From positions 1 to 64,000 of the forward strand of contig NZ_NFLI01000002.1 of the NCBI RefSeq assembly GCF_002160825.1: a stretch of DNA of 64,000 nucleotides, written 5' to 3'. The DNA is from Lachnoclostridium sp. An131. GTDB lineage: Bacteria; Bacillota; Clostridia; Lachnospirales; Lachnospiraceae. This document shows positions 26,812-36,318 of the stretch, piece after piece (within the stretch, counting starts at the first letter, position 1; the number at the start of each line of letters is the position of its first letter). A model generated the notes under the pieces. It made no database searches, was not told the DNA's origin, and worked only from the letters and a program-made list of their open reading frames with translations. Both the position numbers and the translations under genes were made by a program.

Positions 26812-29800
26812 AAAGGAAAGCTACAAAGCTACTGTCAGCAGCTATGTCGGCAGTAGTGCTTCTTTCAAACGGAGCGGTATATGCCAGTGAGGAACAGCAG
26901 AATAAGGAGAAGACGGTTTCCTCCTGGGAATGGACAGAAAATGAATATCTGTCAGAGACGGAAAATGGATGGGAGCTTCAGATTTCTGATCTCGACGGAG
27001 CGGAAAAGCTGACGCGGGAGACGCTGAAGGAGCTGCTGCCCACTTCTGTCATGGCAGAGATTCGGGAGGAAGCAGAGGAGAAGCAGGAGGCGGATCCGGC
27101 GCAGGAAGAAGAACCGGAAGCAGAGGGCGGCCAGGAGACGGAAGAGCCGGCGGCAGAGGGCGGCCAGGAGACGGAAGAGCCGGCGGCAGAGGGCGGCCAG
27201 GAAACGGAAGAGCCGGCGGCAGAGGGCGGCCAGGAGACGGAAGAGCCGGCGGCAGAGGACGGCCAGAAGACGGAGGAAGAGCCGGCGGCAGAGGACGGCC
27301 AGAAGACAGAGCAGGCACAAGCTTCTCCAGAGGAAGCTGCTGATTCCTCGGGACAGGCAGAGAAACCGGAGGAAACTGCGTCTGGAGTTCCGCTGGAGGC
27401 GCCGCTTCTGACAGAGCCGGTTTTGAAGACAGAAGAAAAGACAGAAGCAGCGGCAGAGGAGCTGCAGCTCACCTGGGATCTGTCTGCTTTCCCGGAGACG
27501 GGATGGTCAGCTGACAGCTGTACCGTGACGGCCTCTCTGCCTGACGGCTATGTGCTGGCAGAAGGTGTGCCGGAGCCGGCTGTCACTGTGAAAGCTTCGG
27601 AAGTGGCTGTGCTTGCAGATCCCGGGCACGCTGCTTTTGAGGATTATACTGTGGACGGCTTCACTCCTGCCGGCACATCTGTCGATCTGTTTGACTACTG
27701 GACAGCATCAGGGGATGCAGGGGGAAGAAAGGCAGCGGATGATATAAGCTATGGTGACGCAGCGCGTACTCAGCAGGGAATTAATAAGGGGCATGCCTTC
27801 AAATTTGGAAAAGGAATGGGACAACTGGCGGATGGTGGGACGCTGAAGGATCTCAGTGTTAATCACTGGACCGAGAGTACAGCCCCGCGTACTGGCATCG
27901 TAAAGGATACACTGGGAGATGATGGGTATCCTGTTTTTGTAGAAAATTTGCCTGCAGCACCGAACGATAGCGGGACGACAGATGAATCCACAGCTTACCT
28001 GTTTGAGCCCAGTGGTGGAGATGGAAAAAAAGCATTTTCGAATGTGGAAGGGCTGTTCCAGACAGACAGCGATGGCTATTATTATTATGACAGCCAGAAA
28101 AATTTCGCATGGTTCGATGAGGATGAGGGGAGATTTAAGCTTTATAATACCTGGGGCGTACAACCCGCAGGAGGCAGTTCTAATGGTCAGTTCTTTCCGT
28201 TTGACGGCCCCGGAGAGGTGTTCAAAGCAAATGCTTCAGGTAATCCGGAGTTGGAAGACGGGAATTTGACACAGAAAGAGGAAGGGGAGCTGGATTCACA
28301 GAGCAGTACCCTAAATCATTATTTTGGCCTTTCCATGACGACCCGGTTTATCCAGAAGAATGGAGGAATGATCCGTGAAAGCCAGCCTGTTACCTATCAA
28401 TTTTCAGGGGACGATGACGTATGGGTATTCATCGACGATGTGCTGGTAGTAGACCTGGGAGGAATTCACGATCGCGCGAGCATGAGCATCGATTTTTCTA
28501 CAGGAAAAATTCGGGTAAACGAAGGGGATGCCGGAACGATCAGAGGACGTTTTGAGAGCGCAGGGAAGGAGGGTGATGTAAGCTGGAATACGGAGAGTGA
28601 TAAAGAGAATACGTTTGCTGACGGTACCATTCATACCTTAAAGTTCTTTTATCTGGAGCGCGGAAATACCGATTCTAATATGATGCTGAAATATAATCTG
28701 CAGCCTATCCCGGAAAGTGAGATCACTAAGCTCGATCAGGAAGGAAATCCGGTATCTGGTGTTGAGTTTGCGCTTTACCCGGCCGAAGTTTCAGGGGACG
28801 GCTACAAAATTAAAGAGGGATGTGAGAATACTCCGATTTTCACGGGAACGACAGATAGTAATGGTTTGCTGAGAATGCTGGACAAAGACGGGACGCCGCA
28901 TACATTTGGAGACTTCTATGAAAAATGTAATACTCGCTACTTTATTCTTCGGGAGACATCCGTCTTGGACGGCTACCATGCAGCGGCGGACACCTGTCTG
29001 AGGTATGATCCGGAAACGGGCCTGATCTTTTCCGATCATTACTGGGAAACAGGCTCCTACGGGGAACCAAAGGTCACAACGACTGCGTCAACAATTCTGT
29101 ATAAAGCGGAGGGCGCAAATCAGGGACAACAGCTTGTAGATCTCAGTACTACAGAGCCTATGCCTGATATGTATGCGGTGGTGTTTAAAAGACTGGACAT
29201 GTCAAAGCCTTACAAAGATGAGAAGAATTGGGCGCCAGTGTCCGGAAGCGCCGCTGAGGGCTGGACGATTCACAACAGCTCCTCCATGGAGGATAATATT
29301 CTGGAAGCGGTGCAGGCTAATGGAGGAAAAAACAAATTTGAGCTGGCTACCGGAGGCGCGTTTCAGGTCACCGTGGAGGATCTCCCGGGCAGTATTGAAA
29401 ATTATTACTGGTATCTGGAACAGAAAGGCAATAGCGCCGTAGAGGCTTCCAAGGTCGAATACACGGTCAATTATTACTACAAGGACAAAGATGGCAGCCT
29501 GATTCGCCTTTATACCGATGAATTCCAGAGGGAGTTTGCTGTACATATCTATGTCTCTAACATCCGGAACTACCTGATTGTAGAGAAGGTAAACGAGAAG
29601 GGACAGGCTATGAACGGGGCAGGCTTCGCACTGTACCTGGCCGAGGATGTGGAGAAGGCGGGAGCAGTCAGCGGAGATGGCACTGTGGATTATAACCGTC
29701 TGGCGAACCTTACCCCATACGATCAGGGAACCACAGCTTCCCTGCACCGGGAGCCGGACGGTACGGGCGATAAGGTCACCGGAGAGGGAATGCTGGTGTT

Positions 29801-30980
29801 TCCAAGTACAAAGGATTTCCTTAAAAGGGGAACCTATTACCTGATTGAAACCAGCTCAGGGGATACAAATTATTTTAAAAACCCCAAGGCGGTTCAGGTA
29901 ATTGTAGATGAGACCGGGGTCTATGCGGACGCCGGAACTGCCGATGACGGCATCACGACCGGACGGGCAGTGGGAAGCATAGTCAAGGGAATGCTGAGAT
30001 TTGTACGGGACGATGGAATCGATGCGTCTCTTCACAATATCCGGATACAGCTCCTGACGTCTCCGGATTATTCCTACGGCGGAGCAGGGGCGAACTGGAG
30101 CAGCTGGGAGGAAAATCCGGATCCTTCTGAGGAACAGCATCTGTATTATAATGGAAATCGGAGCGGGGATGGCCTGGGTCTGGAGTACAGTCCGACAAAC
30201 GGCCAGGTGACGCTGACTGCGAGGACGGAAACAGGCTGGAACAGACTGGCAGTCCGGCAGTGCCTGGAGCACTATGAGAGTACGACCCCGGGGACTGATG
30301 GTGCCTGTTATACAGAGAACGGAAGCAAGGTACAGGATCTGAAAACACAGGATATCTCCGGCGTATTCTCCTCCGTCATGTATGTGACGGTGGAAAACCA
30401 GCCAGTTCATCCAGATCCGGAGAACGGGAAGCTGGCGGTCTCCAAGACAGTGAAGAGCGCTGCGGAGGATCCGACGGAGTTCCGTTTTGAGATAAGTCTG
30501 CGGGACGGCGGAGGGAACCCTCTGTCAGGAAGCTATTCCTATGTGGGAGAAACAGTGGATTCTGTGAAGGGAGCGGAGAAGCCTCAGGATGGAAGCTTGA
30601 CGTTTGACGCACAGGGAAAAGCCTCATTTGTTCTAAAGCATGGACAGAAAATCACCATCCTGGATTTGCCTGCGGGTACGCAGTATCAGATCCGTGAGAT
30701 TGAGAAGGGCGGCTATGTGGTATCCTCCGAAGGAGCATCCGGAACCATTGAAAGCGGAAAAACATCGGAGGCCGTGTTTGTGAACCAAAAGCAGGAAGCT
30801 CCGTCTACCGATAACAACAGTGGCGGAGGTTCATCCTCAGGAGGAGGCAGCGCAAGGTCGCAGGTAGTCAGCGCGCATACCGGGGACAGCAGCCAGCCGG
30901 TACTGTGGCTTGTCCTGATGCTTCTGGCAGCAGGAGGCGCAGGCATTGCAGTCCTTTATATGAGAAAAAAGAGATTTTGA
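26808..30980 (+). CDS. Large cell-wall surface protein with fibro-slime and SpaA/Cna-B-like domains
   Basis: A 1390-residue surface adhesin-like protein. Residues 1-26 are a signal peptide ending VYA. Residues about 100-170 are Glu-rich 11-residue repeats (EGGQETEEPAA type). Residues about 330-630 carry the fibro-slime domain, with DDDVWVFIDDVLVVDLGG near 534. SpaA/Cna-B-type beta modules follow at about 635 (GNPVSGVEFALYPAE) and 920 (GQAMNGAGFALYLAE), and a pilin-like module from about 1206. The C-terminus has a Gly/Ser linker, SAHTGD, a hydrophobic helix and RKKRF: a sortase-signal layout with a non-canonical motif. Expression is probably phase-variable through the invertible segment upstream. 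Confidence 0.9.
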   Translation: MKRKATKLLSAAMSAVVLLSNGAVYASEEQQNKEKTVSSWEWTENEYLSETENGWELQISDLDGAEKLTRETLKELLPTSVMAEIREEAEEKQEADPAQEEEPEAEGGQETEEPAAEGGQETEEPAAEGGQETEEPAAEGGQETEEPAAEDGQKTEEEPAAEDGQKTEQAQASPEEAADSSGQAEKPEETASGVPLEAPLLTEPVLKTEEKTEAAAEELQLTWDLSAFPETGWSADSCTVTASLPDGYVLAEGVPEPAVTVKASEVAVLADPGHAAFEDYTVDGFTPAGTSVDLFDYWTASGDAGGRKAADDISYGDAARTQQGINKGHAFKFGKGMGQLADGGTLKDLSVNHWTESTAPRTGIVKDTLGDDGYPVFVENLPAAPNDSGTTDESTAYLFEPSGGDGKKAFSNVEGLFQTDSDGYYYYDSQKNFAWFDEDEGRFKLYNTWGVQPAGGSSNGQFFPFDGPGEVFKANASGNPELEDGNLTQKEEGELDSQSSTLNHYFGLSMTTRFIQKNGGMIRESQPVTYQFSGDDDVWVFIDDVLVVDLGGIHDRASMSIDFSTGKIRVNEGDAGTIRGRFESAGKEGDVSWNTESDKENTFADGTIHTLKFFYLERGNTDSNMMLKYNLQPIPESEITKLDQEGNPVSGVEFALYPAEVSGDGYKIKEGCENTPIFTGTTDSNGLLRMLDKDGTPHTFGDFYEKCNTRYFILRETSVLDGYHAAADTCLRYDPETGLIFSDHYWETGSYGEPKVTTTASTILYKAEGANQGQQLVDLSTTEPMPDMYAVVFKRLDMSKPYKDEKNWAPVSGSAAEGWTIHNSSSMEDNILEAVQANGGKNKFELATGGAFQVTVEDLPGSIENYYWYLEQKGNSAVEASKVEYTVNYYYKDKDGSLIRLYTDEFQREFAVHIYVSNIRNYLIVEKVNEKGQAMNGAGFALYLAEDVEKAGAVSGDGTVDYNRLANLTPYDQGTTASLHREPDGTGDKVTGEGMLVFPSTKDFLKRGTYYLIETSSGDTNYFKNPKAVQVIVDETGVYADAGTADDGITTGRAVGSIVKGMLRFVRDDGIDASLHNIRIQLLTSPDYSYGGAGANWSSWEENPDPSEEQHLYYNGNRSGDGLGLEYSPTNGQVTLTARTETGWNRLAVRQCLEHYESTTPGTDGACYTENGSKVQDLKTQDISGVFSSVMYVTVENQPVHPDPENGKLAVSKTVKSAAEDPTEFRFEISLRDGGGNPLSGSYSYVGETVDSVKGAEKPQDGSLTFDAQGKASFVLKHGQKITILDLPAGTQYQIREIEKGGYVVSSEGASGTIESGKTSEAVFVNQKQEAPSTDNNSGGGSSSGGGSARSQVVSAHTGDSSQPVLWLVLMLLAAGGAGIAVLYMRKKRF
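27120..27314 (+). repeat. 33-bp coding tandem repeat in the surface protein
   Basis: Four near-identical 33-bp units (27120-27251) encode AEGGQETEEPA. A 36-bp variant (27252-27287) and a partial unit follow. Units one, two and four are almost identical, so copy number may vary between strains. Confidence 0.9.
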
Positions 30981-31007
30981 ACAGGCTGGATTTGACGGAA
31001 GCCCGGA

Positions 31008-31373
31008 ATGACAGAAATGAGGTGCATGATTTTGGAACAGAAAAGACAGCTTTACAGCAGAACCGCAACAGGAGAAAGAATTCGCCGGCGCAGAAAGCTG
31101 CTTGGCCTGTCACGAAAGGAATTAGCGGGCAGGGTGGGAAAGGCAGAGAAGTATTGCGCAGATATTGAACGGGGATACTGTGGAATGTCATTGGAAACCA
31201 TGATAGGATTGGCGGAATGTCTTGGAATGTCTCTGGATTACCTGATTCTGGGGAAGGATGGGGAGGAGAGAATAAACAGAGAGGTAGAGCGCATCTGGTT
31301 TCTGGTAAAGGATTGTGATGAGAGAAAAAGAAAAAAAGCGATGGAATTATTGAAGGTTTATCTGAACGAGTAA
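31008..31373 (+). CDS. XRE-family helix-turn-helix regulator
   Basis: A 121-residue protein whose residues about 22-80 form a Cro/CI-type helix-turn-helix (GERIRRRRKLLGLSRKELAGRVGKAEKYCADIERG, then SLETMIGLAECLGMSLDYLILG). The C-terminal 35 residues are a charged helix. It starts 27 nt after the surface-protein gene on the same strand and is closed by a terminator, so it is probably in that phase-variable operon. An in-frame ATG at 31026 is an alternative start. It may feed back on the surface-protein locus, but no operator was recognised. Confidence 0.85.
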   Translation: MTEMRCMILEQKRQLYSRTATGERIRRRRKLLGLSRKELAGRVGKAEKYCADIERGYCGMSLETMIGLAECLGMSLDYLILGKDGEERINREVERIWFLVKDCDERKRKKAMELLKVYLNE

Positions 31374-31390
31374 AAGACCGATTGATGAAA

Positions 31391-31425
31391 AGGAGACGCC
31401 ACATGCTTTCGTGGGTCTCCTTTTT
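31391..31425. terminator. Terminator between XRE gene and murF
   Basis: AGGAGACGCCAC / GTGGGTCTCCT stem with a short loop, then TTTTT. It can serve the convergent murF operon as well. Confidence 0.85.
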
Positions 31426-31442
31426 CGGCAGAATTCCATTTG

Positions 31443-32822
31443 TTACATGCTGCCATGCTCCTTCAGCCATTCTACAATCTCAGGGAACTCCATAAAATGC
31501 GAGGCCTTCACAAGAATCGAGTCGCCCCTCGTCAGAAGGAGCGGCAGAGCCTTTATCAGCTCCTCCTTTGTATCAAAATGGCGGCAGGTGATGGAAGGAT
31601 TCTTCGCTTCTACGCCGCGGGCAGTCTCCTTTGAAAGCTCTCCGACCAGGAATACCGCGTCGATTCCAGCATCGGCTGCATGGCAGCCGACATTGTAATG
31701 AAGGAGCTTTTCATTTTCGCCCAGCTCGCCCATGTCGCCCAGGATGGCGACCTTGCGGCCCAGAGCGCAGGAGAGCACGTCCAGGGATGCGGCCATAGAG
31801 ACTGGATTTGCATTGTAGCAGTCGTCAAGAATATCCCATTTTCCAGTGCGGATCAGGTTATTCCGGCCGCTGACGGGGGTCAGGCTCTCGATACCGGCGC
31901 GGATTTCCTCTGTGGTCAGTCCGAGGGAAAGGCCCACGGCGACACCTGCCAGGGCATTGTGCACCATGTGGCGTCCCGGGATCGGAATCAGCGCCTGGAA
32001 GGAACCGGCTTTGGTGACAAAGGTGCAGCGGGTGCCTTGAAGACCGAGGTTTTCGATGTCCTCTGCGTAGAGATCAAGCTCAGGATTCAGACCAAAGAAA
32101 AGAGGCCGCGGGGAGCGGATGTCCTTCAGGGTGATCAGCTTATCGTCGTCGCCGTTCAGAATGATCTGGGCGCCGGGCTGAGCCTCGTCGAACATCTCTG
32201 TCTTGGCCTGCAGGATGCCGTCCCGATTCTTCAGATTTTCCAGATGACAGAGGCCGATATTGGTCAGGACACAGATGGTAGGCCTGGCCATGCGCGCCAG
32301 CCGGGTCATCTCTCCGAAATCACTGATCCCCATTTCCAGTACGGCGGCCTGATGCTCTTCCCGTATGCGGAAGATGGTCAGAGGAAGGCCGATTTCATTG
32401 TTGTAGTTTCCCTCTGTCTTCAGCACACGGCAGCGCTGACTTAAGATAGCAGCGATCATTTCCTTAGTGCTGGTTTTTCCGACACTGCCGGAGATACCGA
32501 TGACAGGGATGGTCAGGGTGCTGCGGTAATATTCTGCAAGCCGCTTGATGGCCTCCAGACAGGAATCCACGACGATGCAGGGGCCTGCCGGATGCTCAGG
32601 CAGCCGCTCGCAGAGAACGGCTGCGGCTCCCTTTGCGAAAACGGCAGGAATAAAGCTGTGACCGTCCACCCGGGCGCCTTTTACAGCCACGAAAAGGTAG
32701 CCGGGCTCTATCTTCCGGCTGTCGATGTCGATGCCAGTTACCTCACGGCTCTTTTGTTCCTCACTGCCCACGTAGGTCCCCTGACAGGCGCGGGCGATCT
32801 GGTTTAATGACATTTCTTTCAT
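31443..32822 (-). CDS. murF: UDP-MurNAc-tripeptide:D-Ala-D-Ala ligase
   Basis: MurF adds D-Ala-D-Ala to the UDP-muramoyl tripeptide, the last cytoplasmic step of the peptidoglycan peptide. The 459-residue protein has the Mur ligase ATP loop ISGSVGKTSTKEM, the NYNNEIGLPLT motif, and DDCYNANPVSM in the C-terminal part, at family length. Its start overlaps the ddl stop by 4 nt, so its substrate dipeptide is made by the gene immediately upstream. It ends the malQ-plsC-ddl-murF unit. Confidence 0.96.
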   Translation of the reverse strand: MKEMSLNQIARACQGTYVGSEEQKSREVTGIDIDSRKIEPGYLFVAVKGARVDGHSFIPAVFAKGAAAVLCERLPEHPAGPCIVVDSCLEAIKRLAEYYRSTLTIPVIGISGSVGKTSTKEMIAAILSQRCRVLKTEGNYNNEIGLPLTIFRIREEHQAAVLEMGISDFGEMTRLARMARPTICVLTNIGLCHLENLKNRDGILQAKTEMFDEAQPGAQIILNGDDDKLITLKDIRSPRPLFFGLNPELDLYAEDIENLGLQGTRCTFVTKAGSFQALIPIPGRHMVHNALAGVAVGLSLGLTTEEIRAGIESLTPVSGRNNLIRTGKWDILDDCYNANPVSMAASLDVLSCALGRKVAILGDMGELGENEKLLHYNVGCHAADAGIDAVFLVGELSKETARGVEAKNPSITCRHFDTKEELIKALPLLLTRGDSILVKASHFMEFPEIVEWLKEHGSM

Positions 32823-33856
32823 TTTAACGAAACCTCGATTAATTTTTCGCAGAGATCTTCAAAGGACATTCCGATGACTGCGGCTTCCTGGGGCAGGAGG
32901 CTGGTGGGCGTCATGCCGGGCAGCGTGTTGGCCTCCAGGCAGTAGATAGATCTGTCTTCGGCGCTCATCATAAAATCCATGCGCGCGTAGGAGCGCATAT
33001 GGAGTGTCTCGAAGGCCATCTCCGCGTAGCGCTGCATCTGGGCTGTCAGCTCCGGAGACAGCTCAGCAGGACAGGTCTCGATGGTGCTGCCGGGCTGGTA
33101 TTTGTTTTTATAATCGTAGAAGCCCTCCAGGGGGGCGATTTCAATGACGGGAAGCGCCTTTCCATCGATGACTCCCACAGAAAATTCCCTGCCTGTGATA
33201 AACTGCTCGACGATCACGCTGTCTCCGAAGGAGTAGGCGTCATCCAGAGCCTTCTGCAGATCCTCCGGCCGGTCTACCCGGTAGGCTCCCACGCTGGAGC
33301 CGCCGCAGACCGTCTTTACCATGCAGGGATAGGGCACGGAGGAAGGATCAGCCTTTTCTCCGCATTTCAGCGTGATTCCTGCGGGCGTAGGGATTCCTGC
33401 GCTGCGGAAGAACTGCTTGGAAATATGCTTATCCATAGCCAGGGCGCTGCTCAGGTAACCGGTTCCTGTGTAAGGAATTCCCATCAGATCGAAGGCGGCC
33501 TGGATGCGTCCGTCCTCGCCGTTCGCTCCGTGCAGTCCGAGAAATACGACGTCTGCCATGTCACAGAGAGCCAGCACATTGGGGCCGAACATACTCTTGC
33601 CCCCATCCTTGCGGAGCTCCTTCAGATGGGAAAGATCCGGGTGCTCCGCAGAGACAGCCTGGATATCCTTCGCCCAGTCAAGCTCAGAATCAAAAAGCTC
33701 TGCGGTTACAGGGGCTTCGCTTTCATATCCCAGATAAACGTCCAGGAGAATCACCTGATGGCCGCGGTTTTTTAAGGCACGGTAGATCTTGCTGCCGGAG
33801 CTTAAGGATACGTCCCGCTCCGTGCTCGTTCCTCCTGCCAGTACTACAATTTTCAT
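32819..33856 (-). CDS. ddl: D-alanine--D-alanine ligase
   Basis: Ddl joins two D-alanines using ATP, supplying MurF. The 345-residue ATP-grasp protein has the N-terminal GGTSTERDVSLSSG loop, GANGEDGRIQAAFDLMGIPYTG, and the metal-binding DFMMS...YCLEANTLPGMTPTSLLPQ region. It starts 16 nt after plsC and overlaps murF by 4 nt. The C-terminal helix carries the conserved serine-leucine pair seen in Ddl enzymes. Confidence 0.95.
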   Translation of the reverse strand: MKIVVLAGGTSTERDVSLSSGSKIYRALKNRGHQVILLDVYLGYESEAPVTAELFDSELDWAKDIQAVSAEHPDLSHLKELRKDGGKSMFGPNVLALCDMADVVFLGLHGANGEDGRIQAAFDLMGIPYTGTGYLSSALAMDKHISKQFFRSAGIPTPAGITLKCGEKADPSSVPYPCMVKTVCGGSSVGAYRVDRPEDLQKALDDAYSFGDSVIVEQFITGREFSVGVIDGKALPVIEIAPLEGFYDYKNKYQPGSTIETCPAELSPELTAQMQRYAEMAFETLHMRSYARMDFMMSAEDRSIYCLEANTLPGMTPTSLLPQEAAVIGMSFEDLCEKLIEVSLK

Positions 33857-33872
33857 AATAGCCTCCTCGGTT

Positions 33873-34613
33873 TTATTCTATACGCAGTAAGCTCTTGTTT
33901 TTATCCAGCATTTCCTGAATTTTCTGCTGTGTATATGCGCCCAGAAACTTTTTCTCCTCTTTGGAGAGCTCTCCGGGCAGAATCGGTTTTCCATATTCCA
34001 GAATCACGTGGCAGCGGCGGACAAAGGGAATGTGGTTCTCAAAAATTTCTGCAGAATTGGTGATCGCCATGGGAATGATCGGGCAGTTGGTCTTTTCCGC
34101 CATTTTCATGCTGCCTTCCTTGAAGGGCAGCATGACGTCGGAATGGTTTCTGGTACCTTCCGGAAAAATGCAGATAGAGATTCCATTCTTAATATATTCA
34201 ATTCCCTGCAGAATCGTTTTCAGTCCGGCCTTGATGTCGTCGCGGTCCAGAAACAGGCAGTACAGGGCCTTCATCCAGTCGCGGAGCAGCGGATAGCGCA
34301 GCATCTCCACCTTGGCGATATAGCCGGTAAGCCTGGGGCAGCGCGCGTAGGTCATAATCACGTCGAAATAGCTCCGGTGGTTGCCTACATAGAGAACTGC
34401 CTGATCCTTTGGAACATTTTCTTCTCCGATGACAGTAAGCTTCGTGCCGGCGGCAAACATGATAAGCTTGAATGCGGCCTGTACGAGCCGCAGGCAGCTG
34501 TAGTCCTTCGCTCTGGGATTAAATTTTCCGATCACCCATTCGATGAGCAGCACCGGGATACCCAGAATCAGATAAGCCAGAACGATGATTACAATGATGA
34601 GAGTCCGTATCAT
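33873..34613 (-). CDS. plsC: 1-acyl-sn-glycerol-3-phosphate acyltransferase
   Basis: A 246-residue membrane-bound acyltransferase that makes phosphatidic acid. After an N-terminal membrane helix come the HX4D catalytic motif in GNHRSYFDV and the substrate motif FPEGTRNHSD. ATG 34613 is chosen because AAGGAGG lies 8 nt upstream; a longer open frame runs into malQ and is not credible. It sits 12 nt after malQ in the same operon. Confidence 0.93.
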   Translation of the reverse strand: MIRTLIIVIIVLAYLILGIPVLLIEWVIGKFNPRAKDYSCLRLVQAAFKLIMFAAGTKLTVIGEENVPKDQAVLYVGNHRSYFDVIMTYARCPRLTGYIAKVEMLRYPLLRDWMKALYCLFLDRDDIKAGLKTILQGIEYIKNGISICIFPEGTRNHSDVMLPFKEGSMKMAEKTNCPIIPMAITNSAEIFENHIPFVRRCHVILEYGKPILPGELSKEEKKFLGAYTQQKIQEMLDKNKSLLRIE

Positions 34614-34624
34614 AAGCAGCCTCC

Positions 34625-36145
34625 TTATCTTCCAAACAGTTCGGTCATCTGGCGCAGCCCCTGCGCCATGCCGGAATTCAGATCGTCGTCCCGGTAACGC
34701 CATGCCCAGTTGCCTTCCGCCACACCGGGAACGTTCATCCGGGCCTCTTCCCCAAGCTTCAGCACATCCTGGATCGGGAAAATCGCATAGCGGGCGATGC
34801 TTCCCAGGCAGATGCGGATAAAATCCCAGCTGATGCTGGAAGCGTCTGTATTCATGTAGCGGCGTACCTTGTCGCGGGAGTATTCCGATGCATTCTGGTA
34901 CCAGCCGACGGTTGTATTGTTGTCGTGGGTTCCAGTGTAGCAGATACAGTTACGGGTATCAAACTGATGGGGAAGAAAGGTGCTCTCCCCTCCGTCGAAG
35001 GCGAACTGAAGCACGCGCATGCCCGGGAAGCCCAGAGAATCCCTTAAGCTTACGACCTCCGGCGTGATCAGTCCCAGATCCTCGGCAAAGATTGGCAGAT
35101 CCTCTCCCAGAGCCTTGTGAATGGCCTGGAACAGCTCGGCTCCCGGCCCCTTGCGCCATACGCCGCAGATGGCATTCTCGGCGTCAGCGGGCACCTCCCA
35201 GTAGGATTCAAAGCCGCGGAAATGGTCGACACGGACGTAATCCGCCTGCTCCAGCAGATGGCGGACGCGGGCGATCCACCAGCGATAGCCCTCCTTTTTA
35301 TGGGCGGCCCAGTCGTAGAGCGGGTTCCCCCACATCTGTCCGGTCGCGCTGAAATAATCGGGCGGAACTCCCGCCACTGAGGAAGGATAGCCCTTTTCAT
35401 TTACCTGAAAGAGCTCCCGGTTGGCCCAGACATCGGCCCCATCCGGGGATACGAAGATAGGAATATCACCGATGACGGCGATGCCGCGGTCATTGGCATA
35501 CTCCTTCAGGGAAGCCCACTGAAAATAAAAGCAGAACTGCAGGAAGGTGTGGAAGCCGATCTCGTCCTTCAGCCTTTCTGTCCAGAGGGAACGGCTTTCG
35601 TCCTCCATGTTGCGAAGAGCCTCCGGCCACTCGGTCCAGGGAAGCCCCTTCTGCTCTTCCTTCAGGGCCATGAAAAGACAGTAATCGGACAGCCAGTCCT
35701 GGTTGGCTGTGCAGAAGGCGCTGTACACCTCCTGAAGCTCCGGATCATTTCCCTGGCAGAAGGCCTTGCAGGCCTTTCGGAATAAGGGATATTTATATTC
35801 ACGCACTGCATCGTAGTCCACGTGAACCGGATCAAAATCAGGAATTTCCTTCAGATCCTCTTCCGTTAAGAGCCCCTGCTCCTTTAAAAGCTCCGGGCTG
35901 ATGAGAAGAGGCTCCCCCGCAAAGACAGAAAAGCCCTGATAGGGGGAATTTCCATGGGAGGTGATAGGATTCAGCGGAAGAATCTGCCACAGATGCTGTC
36001 CGGCTGCCTCCAGAAAGTCTATAAAATCATAAGCTCCCTTTCCGAAATCTCCGATTCCATAGGGAGAGGGAAAGGAAGTGGGATGTACCAGAATGCCGCT
36101 GTATCTGTAGTTGACAGAATCGTCGGCCGATGTGTTTAAACGCAT
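34625..36145 (-). CDS. malQ: 4-alpha-glucanotransferase (amylomaltase)
   Basis: MalQ disproportionates maltodextrins in the cytoplasm. The 506-residue protein is GH77: RYSGILVHPTSFPSPYGIGDFG at the N-terminus, VRVDHFRGFESYWEVPA with the catalytic Asp, IFAEDLGLITPEV with the acid/base Glu, and YTGTHDNNTTVGW near the C-terminus. AAGGAGG precedes ATG 36145. It heads a four-gene minus-strand unit with a good promoter. Functionally it pairs with the GH13 and ABC genes at 9.9-16 kb, although far from them. Confidence 0.96.
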   Translation of the reverse strand: MRLNTSADDSVNYRYSGILVHPTSFPSPYGIGDFGKGAYDFIDFLEAAGQHLWQILPLNPITSHGNSPYQGFSVFAGEPLLISPELLKEQGLLTEEDLKEIPDFDPVHVDYDAVREYKYPLFRKACKAFCQGNDPELQEVYSAFCTANQDWLSDYCLFMALKEEQKGLPWTEWPEALRNMEDESRSLWTERLKDEIGFHTFLQFCFYFQWASLKEYANDRGIAVIGDIPIFVSPDGADVWANRELFQVNEKGYPSSVAGVPPDYFSATGQMWGNPLYDWAAHKKEGYRWWIARVRHLLEQADYVRVDHFRGFESYWEVPADAENAICGVWRKGPGAELFQAIHKALGEDLPIFAEDLGLITPEVVSLRDSLGFPGMRVLQFAFDGGESTFLPHQFDTRNCICYTGTHDNNTTVGWYQNASEYSRDKVRRYMNTDASSISWDFIRICLGSIARYAIFPIQDVLKLGEEARMNVPGVAEGNWAWRYRDDDLNSGMAQGLRQMTELFGR

Positions 36146-36200
36146 GCCTGTTCCTCCTTGAAGGCGGAATTCTCCTGAACCTTTTGCTCCGCCTTACCTC

Positions 36201-36229
36201 ATTATAATCAAGTCGCATGTAAAAAACAA
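36201..36229 (-). promoter_or_regulatory. Promoter of the malQ-plsC-ddl-murF operon
   Basis: On the minus strand TTGTTT (36229-36224), 17 bp, TATAAT (36206-36201). Confidence 0.75.
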
Positions 36230-36318
36230 GGATCAGAGTCACTTTTCGCAGGCATGACAGGGAAAAGTGCACCATACATATAAAGTAAGACCGGATAGAA
36301 GGAGAATGTCAGAACGCG

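Noticed and set aside
31680-32444. 254-codon plus-strand frame opposite murF
   Set aside because: It is the reverse strand of a complete murF gene, with no start signals.
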